Shown: positions 24,480-33,008 of the stretch, one piece after another
Layout: every line of letters begins with the position of its first letter
Numbering within the stretch: position 1 is the stretch's first letter
Assembly: GCF_018343615.1 (NCBI RefSeq)
Contig: NZ_JAGYPI010000002.1
Location: 515,562 to 579,561 of the forward strand
Source: Bacillus sp. FJAT-49736
Lineage (GTDB): Bacteria; Bacillota; Bacilli; Bacillales; Bacillaceae_C
Reading direction: 5' to 3'
Length of the DNA: 64,000 bases
Notes under the pieces: model-generated
What the model saw: only the letters and a program-made list of their open reading frames with translations
What the model was told of the DNA's origin: nothing
Databases searched by the model: none
Translations under genes and position numbers: made by a program

Positions 24480-25946
24480 TTAGCTGCGAATTCTATGAAT
24501 CTCATCCGCAACAAACTGTACATTTGTACCAACAATAACTTGAATGCTGGTAGTGCCAACAATATTTATTCCAGGAACACCGGTTGATTTAATCTTGCTT
24601 TGATCGACGGCATTCATATCTTTTACTTCCACTCTTAAGCGTGTAACACAGTTATCAACGGATACAACATTAGCCTCTCCGCCTAGACCTTCATAAATTT
24701 TTTCAGCCATTGCGGTGAATCTATTCCCTTTACCAGTAGCTGTTGCCGCTACCTCTTGTTCCATTACGCTTACGCCTTCTTCCATTTCTTCTCCTCGACC
24801 AGGAGTCATGAGGTTGAATTTTGTAATGATGAAACGGAATACGAAATAGTAAATTACCGCAAATACTAAGCCTTGTACCAGTAGCATTAATGGCATATTC
24901 GCGATTGGAATTTTTAAGCTTAATACAAAGTCGACTAATCCGGCACTGAATCCAAATCCTGCTGTCCAATGGAATAGAGCAGCAATCATTAAGGAAACGC
25001 CTGTAAGTATAGCATGCACTACATAAAGTGCTGGCGCTACGAACATGAAAGAAAATTCAAGCGGTTCTGTAACCCCTGTAAAAAATGATGCAAAGCCTGC
25101 AGCCATCATTAATGATGCTACTTGTTTTTTGTGCTTTGTTTTTGCGGTATGATACATTGCAAGAGCTGCTGCTGGAAGACCAAACATCATTACTGGGAAG
25201 AATCCAGCTTGGTACATACCTGTAATACCTTTTGTACCATTGGATGCCCAGAAGTTTTTAATATCATCGATTCCTGCAACATCAAACCAGAATACTGCGT
25301 TTAATGCATGGTGTAAGCCGATTGGAATCAATAAACGATTGAAGAATCCATATAAACCAGCACCGAATGCACCTAATTTACTCATTCCTTCTCCAAATGA
25401 TACTAATGCCGTAAAAACAGGAGGCCATATAAAGAATAGTACAACGGAAACGATTATCATTGAGAACGCTGTCATTATTGGTACTAACCGTTTCCCACTA
25501 AAGAACGCTAGGAAATCCGGTAATTGTACTTTACTAAAACGGTTGTACATAATAGAAGCGATTATACCTGAAAGAATACCGATAAATGCATTATCAATTT
25601 TTCCAAAGGCTGGATCTACTTTACCAGCGTCAATATGTTTTAACATTGCTACAGCGTCTGTTGAAAGTAATGTTGTAACAACAAGGAACGCAACTAATCC
25701 GCTGATAGCAGCTGATCCGTCCCTTTGCTTAGCCATACCTAAGGCGACACCGACTGCAAATAGAATTGGTATGTGATCTAAAATCGAACCACCCGCTTTA
25801 AGTAAGAAAGCTGCTGCTGGACTTCCAGCACCCCAACCATCTGGATCAATCCAATGACCGATACCCATTAGAATCGCTGCAGCTGGTAAAACTGCTACCG
25901 GCAGCATTAACGAGCGGCCAATTCTTTGTAAATATTTCATTACCAT
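24480..25946 (-). CDS. nagE: PTS N-acetylglucosamine-type IIBC component
   Basis: A 488-residue sugar permease. Residues 1-380 are the EIIC domain (LMLPVAVLPAAAILMGIGHW, GLHHALNAVFWFDVAG, GFFPVMMFGLPAAALAMY, FTGVTEPLEFSF). After a linker, residues ~410-488 are the EIIB domain with phospho-Cys433 in SVDNCVTRLRV. The text around WIDPDGWGAG and FFSGKRLVPI fits the GlcNAc-type rather than the glucose-type branch; that specificity is from memory. There is no fused EIIA; crr two genes upstream could supply it. ATG 25946 follows GGGGG by nine bases. It has its own promoter with a cre-like site. Confidence 0.85.
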   Translation of the reverse strand: MVMKYLQRIGRSLMLPVAVLPAAAILMGIGHWIDPDGWGAGSPAAAFLLKAGGSILDHIPILFAVGVALGMAKQRDGSAAISGLVAFLVVTTLLSTDAVAMLKHIDAGKVDPAFGKIDNAFIGILSGIIASIMYNRFSKVQLPDFLAFFSGKRLVPIMTAFSMIIVSVVLFFIWPPVFTALVSFGEGMSKLGAFGAGLYGFFNRLLIPIGLHHALNAVFWFDVAGIDDIKNFWASNGTKGITGMYQAGFFPVMMFGLPAAALAMYHTAKTKHKKQVASLMMAAGFASFFTGVTEPLEFSFMFVAPALYVVHAILTGVSLMIAALFHWTAGFGFSAGLVDFVLSLKIPIANMPLMLLVQGLVFAVIYYFVFRFIITKFNLMTPGRGEEMEEGVSVMEQEVAATATGKGNRFTAMAEKIYEGLGGEANVVSVDNCVTRLRVEVKDMNAVDQSKIKSTGVPGINIVGTTSIQVIVGTNVQFVADEIHRIRS

Positions 25947-26058
25947 TTTTGGTTTCCCCCTAAAAAGTTTTTTCTTCTCTTCTAAAAAACAAGCGAACTT
26001 ATTTTATTGGGTTAAGAATGCTATACAAACCGATGTACAGGATCAAAAATAAATTAAA

Positions 26059-26104
26059 ATAATATCTGAGACGTTAATAAACATTCAATTTGTAAGCGTA
26101 TTCA
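26059..26104 (-). promoter_or_regulatory. nagE promoter with a cre-like site upstream of -35
   Basis: On the minus strand TTGAAT (26088-26083), an 18-base spacer and TATTAT (26064-26059) form a sigma-A-type promoter. Two bases before the -35 box lies TGAATACGCTTACA (26104-26091), matching the CcpA cre consensus TGWNANCGNTNWCA at all but one fixed position. The layout mirrors that of the crr promoter. The leader of about 110 bases to the nagE start shows no clear terminator or RAT. Confidence 0.6.
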
Positions 26105-26217
26105 TCCCCCGCAGCAACACTCCCTTCAAATGTGTTATGGAGGCATTTTTTTACGAAATGATTGTAATCAACCACGGTCTCGCAAAAAAAAGCCTCTATT
26201 TGAAAAAGCAAAATGCT

Positions 26218-27045
26218 TTATTCAACCCATTGTTTTCTTAAGCGCTCTATGTGAAGGGTGATATATCCTAATTCATAATCAGGTAATTGGATATCATAAT
26301 TGGAGGATAGCTCCTTAGCAACTTCCATTGCACATTGGTAGGATAACGAGAATTTCTTTTTGATCATATCGAGCATTTCATCGTCCATCGTGTGCGATTC
26401 TTCCTGATTAACCCTTGTTAAAGCAAATCTTAAATGAGTAATAAGGCGATGATAAGAGATATCATCTTCTTTTACCTTTATTTTTAAGAAAGTCATAATC
26501 GTTTCTACGATTTCTCTAATAATAGTGGTTTGGATGACCGTTTGCCGCATATCGCCTCCTTGAAGCTTCATGGTGTGAATATGGAGAGCGATATAGCCTG
26601 CCTCATCTTCGGGCATTTGGATATGATATGTTTCCTTAATATAATTTAATGCCCACAGACCAATTTCATATTCCTTTTTATATAAAATTTTGATTTCATG
26701 CAAGAGCTTGTTTTTCAATGCGATGCCTTCTGCTTCGCGCTCCATAGCATAGGAAAGATGATCTGTTAGTGCGATATGGATATGCTCATTTAACTTTGTT
26801 CCCAAATATTCTTCCGCATAGGAAATGATTTTTTCTGAGATGATAAAATGCTCTTCCGGAATTCGATTTAGCAGCTGCTGAAGCTTTTCATTTTCCTTCA
26901 TAACGAAAAGCTTTTCTATTTTAGAGGTAATGACGATGTCATTTCGTTTCTTTCCAAAAGCTATTCCCGCTCCAACAGCAATTTTCTCCTGCGAGCCATC
27001 CAGCACAATGACAGCATTATTGTTCAGAACCTTCGTTATCTTCAT
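26218..27045 (-). CDS. BglG/LicT-family transcription antiterminator
   Basis: A 275-residue protein with an N-terminal RNA-binding CAT domain (MKITKVLNNNAVIVLDGS to about 55) and two PRD domains. PRD1 has the conserved His in IALTDHLSYA and GYIALHIHTMK; PRD2 has SYHRLITHLRFAL and GYITLHIERL. Such proteins bind a RAT RNA and stop a terminator from forming, under control of PTS phosphorylation at the PRD His. ATG 27045 gives the standard family N-terminus; an ATG 12 bases earlier is less likely. It sits between crr and nagE, and a RAT-like site precedes crr. Confidence 0.88.
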   Translation of the reverse strand: MKITKVLNNNAVIVLDGSQEKIAVGAGIAFGKKRNDIVITSKIEKLFVMKENEKLQQLLNRIPEEHFIISEKIISYAEEYLGTKLNEHIHIALTDHLSYAMEREAEGIALKNKLLHEIKILYKKEYEIGLWALNYIKETYHIQMPEDEAGYIALHIHTMKLQGGDMRQTVIQTTIIREIVETIMTFLKIKVKEDDISYHRLITHLRFALTRVNQEESHTMDDEMLDMIKKKFSLSYQCAMEVAKELSSNYDIQLPDYELGYITLHIERLRKQWVE

Positions 27046-27087
27046 CCGAATCCCCATCTCCTTGTTTTCACTACTGTAAACAGTGTA

Positions 27088-27576
27088 TCATTTTCCGGAT
27101 GCTGTTATCATAACTGTCTGCCCTTGAATGCCTTTTTTCTCCTCTGTGTAGGTGAACTGCTTATTCCCTTCCGTACTATTCGTAATAACAATAGGCGTGA
27201 TGGTGCTTTTCGCATTTTTTCCGATAAAGTCCAAATCTACATCTATTAGTAGCTGGCCCATGGACACTTTATCTCCCTCTGAAACTTTAACGGTAAAGCC
27301 TTCCCCTTTTAAGGCAACCGTTTCTAAACCAATATGTATCAAAATTTCCGTTCCATCCTTTGCAAGAATTCCTATGGCATGTTTGGTTGGCGCAACCTGA
27401 ATAACGCTTCCGTCAACAGGGGAATGGATTCCGCCATTTGAAGGTAAGACTGCAATTCCTTCTCCCATCATTTTTTGACTAAAAACCGGATCCGGAACCT
27501 CCTCAATCGGAAGAATCTCTCCATCCACCGGTGCATATATCTCTAATTTTGCTTTTTTAAACAGATTTGAAAGCAT
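27088..27576 (-). CDS. crr: PTS IIA component of the glucose family
   Basis: A 162-residue EIIA-Glc-type protein. The active-site His pair is His66 in TKHAIGI and His81 in ILIHIGLETV; residues 14-30 (YAPVDGEILPIEEVPDP) and GEGIAVLPSNG are hallmarks. It takes phosphate from HPr and gives it to EIIB, probably that of NagE. ATG 27576 follows AAAAGGAG. It is the first gene of the unit, followed after 42 bases by the antiterminator; its leader has the RAT and terminator. Confidence 0.9.
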   Translation of the reverse strand: MLSNLFKKAKLEIYAPVDGEILPIEEVPDPVFSQKMMGEGIAVLPSNGGIHSPVDGSVIQVAPTKHAIGILAKDGTEILIHIGLETVALKGEGFTVKVSEGDKVSMGQLLIDVDLDFIGKNAKSTITPIVITNSTEGNKQFTYTEEKKGIQGQTVMITASGK

Positions 27577-27608
27577 CTATAAAACTCCTTTTATAGCATT
27601 TTTTCAAC

Positions 27609-27692
27609 AAAAAAAGGCATAGCGGTATCACGAAGGAATCAATATTGGACCTTCCCTTTACCACCATGCCTGATCGTATCAGTAACATGTGA
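27609..27692 (-). promoter_or_regulatory. RAT antiterminator site overlapping a terminator, crr leader
   Basis: Minus strand, 27692 to 27665: a sequence with core TGTTACTG-(8)-CAGGCA, as in RAT sites of the SacY/LicT type. The terminator runs on from it: GGCATGGTGGTA pairs with TACCGCTATGCC (wobbles), with an inner AAGGTCC/CCTTC-like extension, followed by seven Ts (27615-27609). GGCA belongs to both folds, so binding of the antiterminator protein to the RAT would block the terminator. The protein encoded two genes down is the natural candidate, giving autoregulation. Confidence 0.8.
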
Positions 27693-27718
27693 TGCAATAT
27701 TATTTAAGTATTAGGTAA

Positions 27719-27762
27719 ATATTATCATGACTTTATTTTGATTTCAAGGGAAAGCGCTAACA
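27719..27762 (-). promoter_or_regulatory. crr promoter with a cre-like site next to -35
   Basis: Minus strand TTGAAA (27747-27742), 17 bases, TATAAT-like TAATAT (27724-27719): a near-perfect sigma-A promoter. TGTTAGCGCTTTCC (27762-27749) one base before the -35 box matches cre except the last base. A cre at this place could repress or, as for ackA-type promoters, activate; the sequence does not decide. Confidence 0.75.
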
Positions 27763-27801
27763 TTTTTCTAGATGTGGTGACTGGCGCCACTTATTTCTCT
27801 T

Positions 27802-28341
27802 TTATTTTAGATATTCCATGAGCCAGCAGTCTCTAAGCTCGCCCTCATGCATTTCATGCTTTGGCAGGTGTTTTACTTTTTTCATTCCGCATTTTTCGTA
27901 GCAGGCGATGGCACGTTCATTCCAGCATTGCGGGTCCATAACAACTCTATCTGCTCCCTTTTCCTCCACAAGATATTCGATCATCGAATGGACGAGGAGC
28001 TTTCCGATTCCTTTGCCCCAATAATCGACTTCCCCGATGAACTGATCCGTTCCATAAATTACATCATTCAATCCTGCATACCCATACTCTTCTCTCTCCT
28101 CTGCTTCTATCGGATAAAACTGTATATATCCAATCTCTACTCCCTCGTATTCTACTAAACAACCAATTACTTCTTTATTTTTTCGATTATAAAAGTGATC
28201 CGTCACCAGCTCCCAATCATGTGGTTGATCCCTGCCCTCGTAGTATTCAAGAACACGCGGATCGGAAAGCCATTTCACTAGCTTTTCTTTATCTTCCTCT
28301 TCTAGCTTTCTAACCGTTAAAGAATCTTTTTGAAAAATCAT
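27802..28341 (-). CDS. GNAT acetyltransferase, AAC(6')-like
   Basis: A 179-residue GNAT protein with the acetyl-CoA loop in DYWGKGIGKLLVHSMIEYL (near 105-122) and C-terminal NERAIACYEKCGMKKV. RKLEEEDKEKLVKWLSDPRVLEYYEGRDQ and GYIQFYPI place it near the aminoglycoside 6'-N-acetyltransferase/siderophore-type (Acetyltransf_8) branch. ATG 28341 follows AGGGAG. Activity on an antibiotic is only possible, not shown. Confidence 0.8.
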   Translation of the reverse strand: MIFQKDSLTVRKLEEEDKEKLVKWLSDPRVLEYYEGRDQPHDWELVTDHFYNRKNKEVIGCLVEYEGVEIGYIQFYPIEAEEREEYGYAGLNDVIYGTDQFIGEVDYWGKGIGKLLVHSMIEYLVEEKGADRVVMDPQCWNERAIACYEKCGMKKVKHLPKHEMHEGELRDCWLMEYLK

Positions 28342-28435
28342 TTGTGAGCTCCCTTCACACTTATGATATTGAAGTTCTCTAAATAAATGGAATCTCCTCC
28401 TTTTAAAATTTGGTTTAATCGGATCTATTCATTAA

Positions 28436-28467
28436 TAAAAGGGTGACCCTTAAAAAGAGTCACCCGG
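28436..28467 (-). terminator. Terminator overlapping the stop of the secreted protein gene
   Basis: GGGTGAC and GTCACCC form a 7-bp stem with an A/T-rich loop; the minus strand continues CTTTTATT. It begins within the last codons at 28450. Confidence 0.75.
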
Positions 28468-29397
28468 TTTGATATACTTAATTTTTCCCTTTAATTCGTT
28501 TAACAGATAATCCCATTCCTTCGCTTCCTTGGAATTCATATTTTTCGCATAAGGATGTTCGCTCCCAATCATATAATAGAATCCAACATTTTTGCTTTTA
28601 GTAATTTTCTTTAAAAAAGGATGCTCCGTATAATAGCTTGATCTTTCTTGTTTTTCGGATAAACGGATTAGCGTTATTATATTAACTTCCTTTTTCAAAT
28701 GTTTATCTTTATATGCAAAGAAAGTACAAGGCGGATTTCCTTCTTCATTTTTACACGTGGAATCCTGGATCACCAACTTATCGATCATATCTTTTGGCAG
28801 TTGAAGCTTATATCCAAGTTTACTTTGGAATGTTTCCACCTTTGGGATATCCACATCTTTAATGGACTCATTTGTGTTCCAAATTCCGATTGTTTTGCTG
28901 GACCCCGGGAAAATACCGTTAATGTACCATTGATTATCCTTTTTAAGCAAATGTAAAATAGCCTCGTCTATACCTACTTTTCCTGCTGACGTATACAAAT
29001 CGAATTCCACTTTATAGTCGATGCTTTTATCCTTTTTCTCTATTTGGCTGACTCTGTAGGATTCCACCCACGGACTTGATACACCCGTAACCCAATGGCT
29101 TCTTTCTAAAGACTTTTTTGAGGCGGCCTTCTTTTTGTCAGTGAAAAGTGCATATTGAAGGGCACCATTCCGATCTTTAACTGCCTTTGCCCAAGTATTT
29201 GCTGATAACGCAGGCGTGGTTGGCACAACACCTTTCTCCAACATTTCTAATTGCTCTTCCATGGAGCTTTTTTGAACAACCTTATTCGTTACTTGTATCT
29301 TTGGCTGATTAGAAGATACTTGTGCAGTAGCCGAAAAGGAAGCCGTTGAAATTCCTAATACAAGTGCTGCAATTATCATAATGGTTTTTTTACTCAT
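28450..29397 (-). CDS. Secreted protein of unknown function
   Basis: A 315-residue protein with a Sec signal peptide (MSKKTIMIIAALVLGI..., probable cleavage after SATA near residue 25). The mature part is soluble, with a VEFDLYTSAGKVGIDEAILHLLKKDNQWYINGIFPG stretch that resembles small NTF2-like or DUF-type domains, and one Cys pair (CKNEEGNPPC). ATG 29397 follows AGAGAGGTAAACGAG. It lies directly downstream of the sigma/anti-sigma pair, 91 bases away, and may be in its regulon; that is inference. Confidence 0.65.
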   Translation of the reverse strand: MSKKTIMIIAALVLGISTASFSATAQVSSNQPKIQVTNKVVQKSSMEEQLEMLEKGVVPTTPALSANTWAKAVKDRNGALQYALFTDKKKAASKKSLERSHWVTGVSSPWVESYRVSQIEKKDKSIDYKVEFDLYTSAGKVGIDEAILHLLKKDNQWYINGIFPGSSKTIGIWNTNESIKDVDIPKVETFQSKLGYKLQLPKDMIDKLVIQDSTCKNEEGNPPCTFFAYKDKHLKKEVNIITLIRLSEKQERSSYYTEHPFLKKITKSKNVGFYYMIGSEHPYAKNMNSKEAKEWDYLLNELKGKIKYIKPGDSF

Positions 29398-29488
29398 TCT
29401 CGTTTACCTCTCTGTGTATGTTTTTTTGACAAGGGCACTTGCCAATTCATATATATAAACGAGTGAGCTTTATTTTAGTAACACTCAT

Positions 29489-31291
29489 TTAATAATATTT
29501 TTTCGTCTTTAAACGTGGATCATAAAGGAATAGCATTGATTGATCTCCACTCCTTTTTTCCAATACCAATTGTTCTCCTTGCCAAAAGACCGTGTGACTA
29601 TTTCTAAAGTCTCGGATCTCTTTTCCCGTTTTCACATCCAATAGGCGAACATTAGGATTGAAGCTTTTGGTTTCCACAAAATAATCGACCGCAATATATT
29701 GTCCTGTTGAATCCAACGAAAGTTGCTCTACTACTATACTTCCCTCTTCTGGATTCAACTGACTGAACAGCCTGAATGACTTATCTTTTCGATTAAATTG
29801 AAGCAATGTAACTGCAGATTTTTCCGGTTCCTCTCTCATTTCCTGCAGGCAAAAGATAACTGTTCTTTCATCATGATCCATAAGGAGAGAGCTAATTCGA
29901 ATATTCTTTGTCTGAATAAATTCCTTTGGTACATCCTTAAGTGAAAAAAGATTTTCTTTTGACTCACCATTTACATACTGAACGTTACCATCTATTTCTG
30001 TTAATTCCCTGTTAGCTATTTCTTTTACCTCTTTGATTAAATAATGATCTGCTTTTTTCATCAGCTTAAATTCATAGATGGATTTTTTATCATATGGATT
30101 AGCTGTATAGGTCCAATAAACCTCCGCTCGGACAATCGCTACATCTTTTTCCTTTTTCACATTCAAGATTTGAAAGCCTGTTTGATGCGGATTGGAGTAG
30201 GTTAGGAACTCAGGTGGGTGCTCCATCATACTTTTTGCATAATCGTCATCCCTTACAATGAGTGCCTGCAAATATCTTTCCACTGTGGCTTCCGGTGAAA
30301 TTTCCTTTGCACTTAAGGAAACCTTCATTATTTTCAATGGTTGATTTTCTTCGTTTTTATACTTTTTTAGGACATATAAATCAAGTCCGCTCGTGCTCCA
30401 AATAGAGGATAAATATTCGTATTGCCCTTGTTTCTTTTCACGAGCAAGAAGATTCATGGTCACCTTCTTCTTCGTATCCATATTAAGATCCGATATCCAT
30501 ACATTTTTAACTTTGTCTGTTTTCTTCACATAGGAAATATAGCTACCATCTGGCGACACGGAAGGATTTTTGCCATCATCCACTATCTTTTCATTTCCGT
30601 TCGAGATATTTCTCACTATGATTTTTCCTTGACGCTCGAGGACGAGCTTCTGTTCCTTTTTTATAAAAGAAGGATGGTCACCAGTAACTACTATCTTTTC
30701 TGCGCCCGACTTAAGATCGATTTCCACTATTTTAAGTTCGTTCCTTTCTTTCCTCACAGCAAAAAAAGAACTATCTGTCTTCCATTCCGGATTACTATAG
30801 TTATAATTTGAAGAGCTTCTAATTACTGCTGTTTTCTTTCGAGACTTTAAGTCAAAAAGATATATTTCGCCTTTATGTGAAAAAAGGAAATGATCATCAA
30901 ATTGACCTTGACTTAATGTATCCGCAGTCTCAGAAGTAATTTTTGCTAGTCCCCCATTTACATAACGATAGATCCCTTTCTTTTTAATAGAAACTAATAA
31001 TTGCCCATTGTATTCAGCATAAGCTGTGATTTCCCCACTTCCTACGTCAAAAAAGGAAATAGAATTCATAATATTAAGAGCACTTGCTTTTGTTTTTGAA
31101 GTTTGGAAGCTATTGAATAACAACCCGAAGAGAAGGACAGCACAAGCAACACCTGTCAGCCACATTTTCTTCCATATTGAGGATTTTGGCTTTTTCACAA
31201 ATTGTATCCGAAGCTGATGTTTGAATGAATCATCCACATATATTTGCTTTTTTAATTCATGCAGATGCTTCTCTATTTTTTCTGCATCCAT
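29489..31291 (-). CDS. Anti-sigma factor with an outer propeller-like domain
   Basis: A 600-residue protein. The first ~45 residues (MDAEKIEKHLHELKKQIYVDDSFK) are a short cytoplasmic domain; one membrane helix follows (WLTGVACAVLLFGLLFNSF, ~43-61). The rest is outside the membrane: WD40/TolB-like blades (GGLAKITSETADTL, NPSVSPDGSYISYVKK, LYVLKKY) and a second half with an NTF2-like stretch (ATVERYLQALIVRDDDYAKSMMEHPPE). The start ATG 31291 shares one base with the sigma stop (TAATG), so translation is coupled. Pairing with the sigma gene and one membrane span make anti-sigma the best call; the signal is unknown. Confidence 0.75.
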   Translation of the reverse strand: MDAEKIEKHLHELKKQIYVDDSFKHQLRIQFVKKPKSSIWKKMWLTGVACAVLLFGLLFNSFQTSKTKASALNIMNSISFFDVGSGEITAYAEYNGQLLVSIKKKGIYRYVNGGLAKITSETADTLSQGQFDDHFLFSHKGEIYLFDLKSRKKTAVIRSSSNYNYSNPEWKTDSSFFAVRKERNELKIVEIDLKSGAEKIVVTGDHPSFIKKEQKLVLERQGKIIVRNISNGNEKIVDDGKNPSVSPDGSYISYVKKTDKVKNVWISDLNMDTKKKVTMNLLAREKKQGQYEYLSSIWSTSGLDLYVLKKYKNEENQPLKIMKVSLSAKEISPEATVERYLQALIVRDDDYAKSMMEHPPEFLTYSNPHQTGFQILNVKKEKDVAIVRAEVYWTYTANPYDKKSIYEFKLMKKADHYLIKEVKEIANRELTEIDGNVQYVNGESKENLFSLKDVPKEFIQTKNIRISSLLMDHDERTVIFCLQEMREEPEKSAVTLLQFNRKDKSFRLFSQLNPEEGSIVVEQLSLDSTGQYIAVDYFVETKSFNPNVRLLDVKTGKEIRDFRNSHTVFWQGEQLVLEKRSGDQSMLFLYDPRLKTKKYY

Positions 31292-31788
31292 TATGACTCC
31301 CCCAAGCATTTTTTCATTAATACACCGATTTTCTTCGTAATTCGGTGAGATTTTACGCGTAAAGTATCTTCTGCCCTTTCCAAGACCATCGACATTTCTT
31401 TAAATTTCAATCCGGCAAAATATCGTAAATTGGTAATCTCCAAGTCTTCCTTGGACAAATGATGGAGGCTTTTCTTCAAGCATTCCATTTCCCCCTCTTG
31501 ATCAAAAGGGTCCTCGAATGGCAGCGGTTCGAAATAAAAGTCCATTTCATCTTTTACCAAAAAGCTCTTCTTTTTCCGGTAATAATCGTACACTGTATTG
31601 CGAGCAATCGTTAAAAGCCACGCCTTCAAATTAGATCTGTCTTTTAATGAAGAAAAATTTTCATAAGCCTTTCGAAACGTTTCACTTACAATATCCTCTG
31701 CGTCCCACCTATTGCCTGTTTTGACATAAACATATCGATATATATCATCAAAGTATTGGTCATACACACTAGTAAATTCAACAATCAA
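31291..31788 (-). CDS. ECF-type RNA polymerase sigma factor
   Basis: A 165-residue sigma-70 group 4 protein. Region 2 runs from FTSVYDQYFDDIYRYVYV to DAEDIVSETFRKAYENF and ARNTVYDYYRKKKS; region 4 is LSKEDLEITNLRYFAGLKFKEMS and SHRITKKIGVL. TTG 31788 is chosen because GGGGGGAG lies five bases upstream. The upstream minus-strand sequence holds GTTAC-(16)-CGTTAT, a possible self-recognised ECF promoter (weak). Together with the anti-sigma gene it forms a surface-signal response unit. Confidence 0.88.
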   Translation of the reverse strand: MIVEFTSVYDQYFDDIYRYVYVKTGNRWDAEDIVSETFRKAYENFSSLKDRSNLKAWLLTIARNTVYDYYRKKKSFLVKDEMDFYFEPLPFEDPFDQEGEMECLKKSLHHLSKEDLEITNLRYFAGLKFKEMSMVLERAEDTLRVKSHRITKKIGVLMKKCLGES

Positions 31789-31926
31789 GATTTCTCCCCC
31801 CAAAAATGGCTATATAATATAACGATTAAAAACTAAAAACGTAACAGTATTTGAAGAAAATTTTTCAAAAAAATATTTTCTTACTTGTCTAATTATTTAG
31901 TATAGTATTGTTTGGGGGGATTGTAG

Positions 31927-32109
31927 ATGGCTTTGGAAATGAGAAATCAATGCGAAAGATGCAATACACCGCTGTTGGACGAGGGAGATGCCTATATCTG
32001 CAGCTATGAATGCACTTTTTGCCGGGAATGTGAGCAACAGATGGGATCCATTTGTCCGAATTGCGGAGGCGAACTCGTCAAAAGACCTAAAAGAACCATT
32101 AAGAGTTAA
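31927..32109 (+). CDS. DUF1272-type small zinc-ribbon protein
   Basis: A 60-residue protein with four Cys pairs or near-pairs: CERC, CSYEC, CREC and CPNC at residues 9-46. The order and the YICSYECTFCRECE text match DUF1272. ATG 31927 follows GGGGGG. It is 10 bases upstream of the nucleotidyltransferase-like gene and probably co-transcribed. Function unknown. Confidence 0.8.
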   Translation: MALEMRNQCERCNTPLLDEGDAYICSYECTFCRECEQQMGSICPNCGGELVKRPKRTIKS

Positions 32110-32119
32110 GGAGTAAACA

Positions 32120-32953
32120 ATGAAAGATTTACATAAATTAGCTATCGAAATTGCAGAAGTATACGGAAGAAAGGAAAAAGTCCATTCCGTTATGTTGGCA
32201 GGCTCGGTTTCTCGTGGCCTTTGTGATGAATTCTCGGATATAGAGCTTTATGTCCTATGGGATCATGCTCCATCTGATGAAGATCGAAAAGACGCCATGC
32301 ATCAATTGGATGGAACATTAATATCCTTTTTCGATTACGAAGATGAAGAGTGGTCGGAGGCTTATAGTGTTCAAGGTGTAAAAATCGAAGTGAGCAATTT
32401 TCTAGTCTCTACTATTGAAAAGGTAATTGATGATATAACCATAAAAATGGAGATGGATATCGACAAACAAGCTATCGTCGCTTCTGTTCATGATGGCATC
32501 CCATTATACGGGAAGGAAAAAATAATAGAATGGAAAGATCAGGTCAAAACGTATCCTGAAGAATTGAGGAGGAATATGATTGAAGCTCAGCTTTTTTTCA
32601 GTAGCAGATGGTCGGCTCGAGAGGCTTTTATCCACAGAGGTGATTTCTTTATTTACCAAAAGGTTGCTTCTGACGTAATGGATAAAGTTTTATTTATCCT
32701 TCACGGCTTAAACGGTATGTATGTAGTACATCCGGCGTTTAAATGGCTTTCCTATACCATTTCCAAAATGGGCAGAAAACCGGAGGATTTGGAAAATCGT
32801 ATAAAACAAATTATTCATTCCCCATCCATTCAAAGCATGAGGGATCTGGAACGATTACTTTCCGAAACAATGGATTTAGTGGAGACGTACATGCCTTCCA
32901 TTGAAACACATGGTTTTAGGAAGCAAATAACGGGTTCTCGTTCTATTAAGTAG
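32120..32953 (+). CDS. Nucleotidyltransferase-fold protein
   Basis: A 277-residue protein with a Pol beta-type nucleotidyltransferase core: VMLAGSVSRGLCDEFSDIELYVLW (near 24-47), giving the G-S...D-x-D/E pattern, and VKIEVSNFLV supplying the third acidic residue. The C-terminal ~150 residues are helical, as in kanamycin-nucleotidyltransferase-like or DUF4037 proteins. ATG 32120 follows AAGGAG. The substrate is unknown. It is the last gene of a two-gene unit with the zinc-ribbon gene. Confidence 0.75.
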   Translation: MKDLHKLAIEIAEVYGRKEKVHSVMLAGSVSRGLCDEFSDIELYVLWDHAPSDEDRKDAMHQLDGTLISFFDYEDEEWSEAYSVQGVKIEVSNFLVSTIEKVIDDITIKMEMDIDKQAIVASVHDGIPLYGKEKIIEWKDQVKTYPEELRRNMIEAQLFFSSRWSAREAFIHRGDFFIYQKVASDVMDKVLFILHGLNGMYVVHPAFKWLSYTISKMGRKPEDLENRIKQIIHSPSIQSMRDLERLLSETMDLVETYMPSIETHGFRKQITGSRSIK

Positions 32954-33008
32954 AAATAGTTGGCTGAACTCCACACTCGTATTTTTCAGCGTAGAGTTCG
33001 GCCACTAT

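Noticed and set aside
25240-25776. 178-codon plus-strand frame inside nagE
   Set aside because: Shadow of the nagE coding strand; no start signal and no recognised domain.
25947-26217. Second RAT or terminator in the nagE leader
   Set aside because: GCGAGACCGTGGTTGATTACAATC lacks the RAT order, and no stem with T-run precedes nagE.
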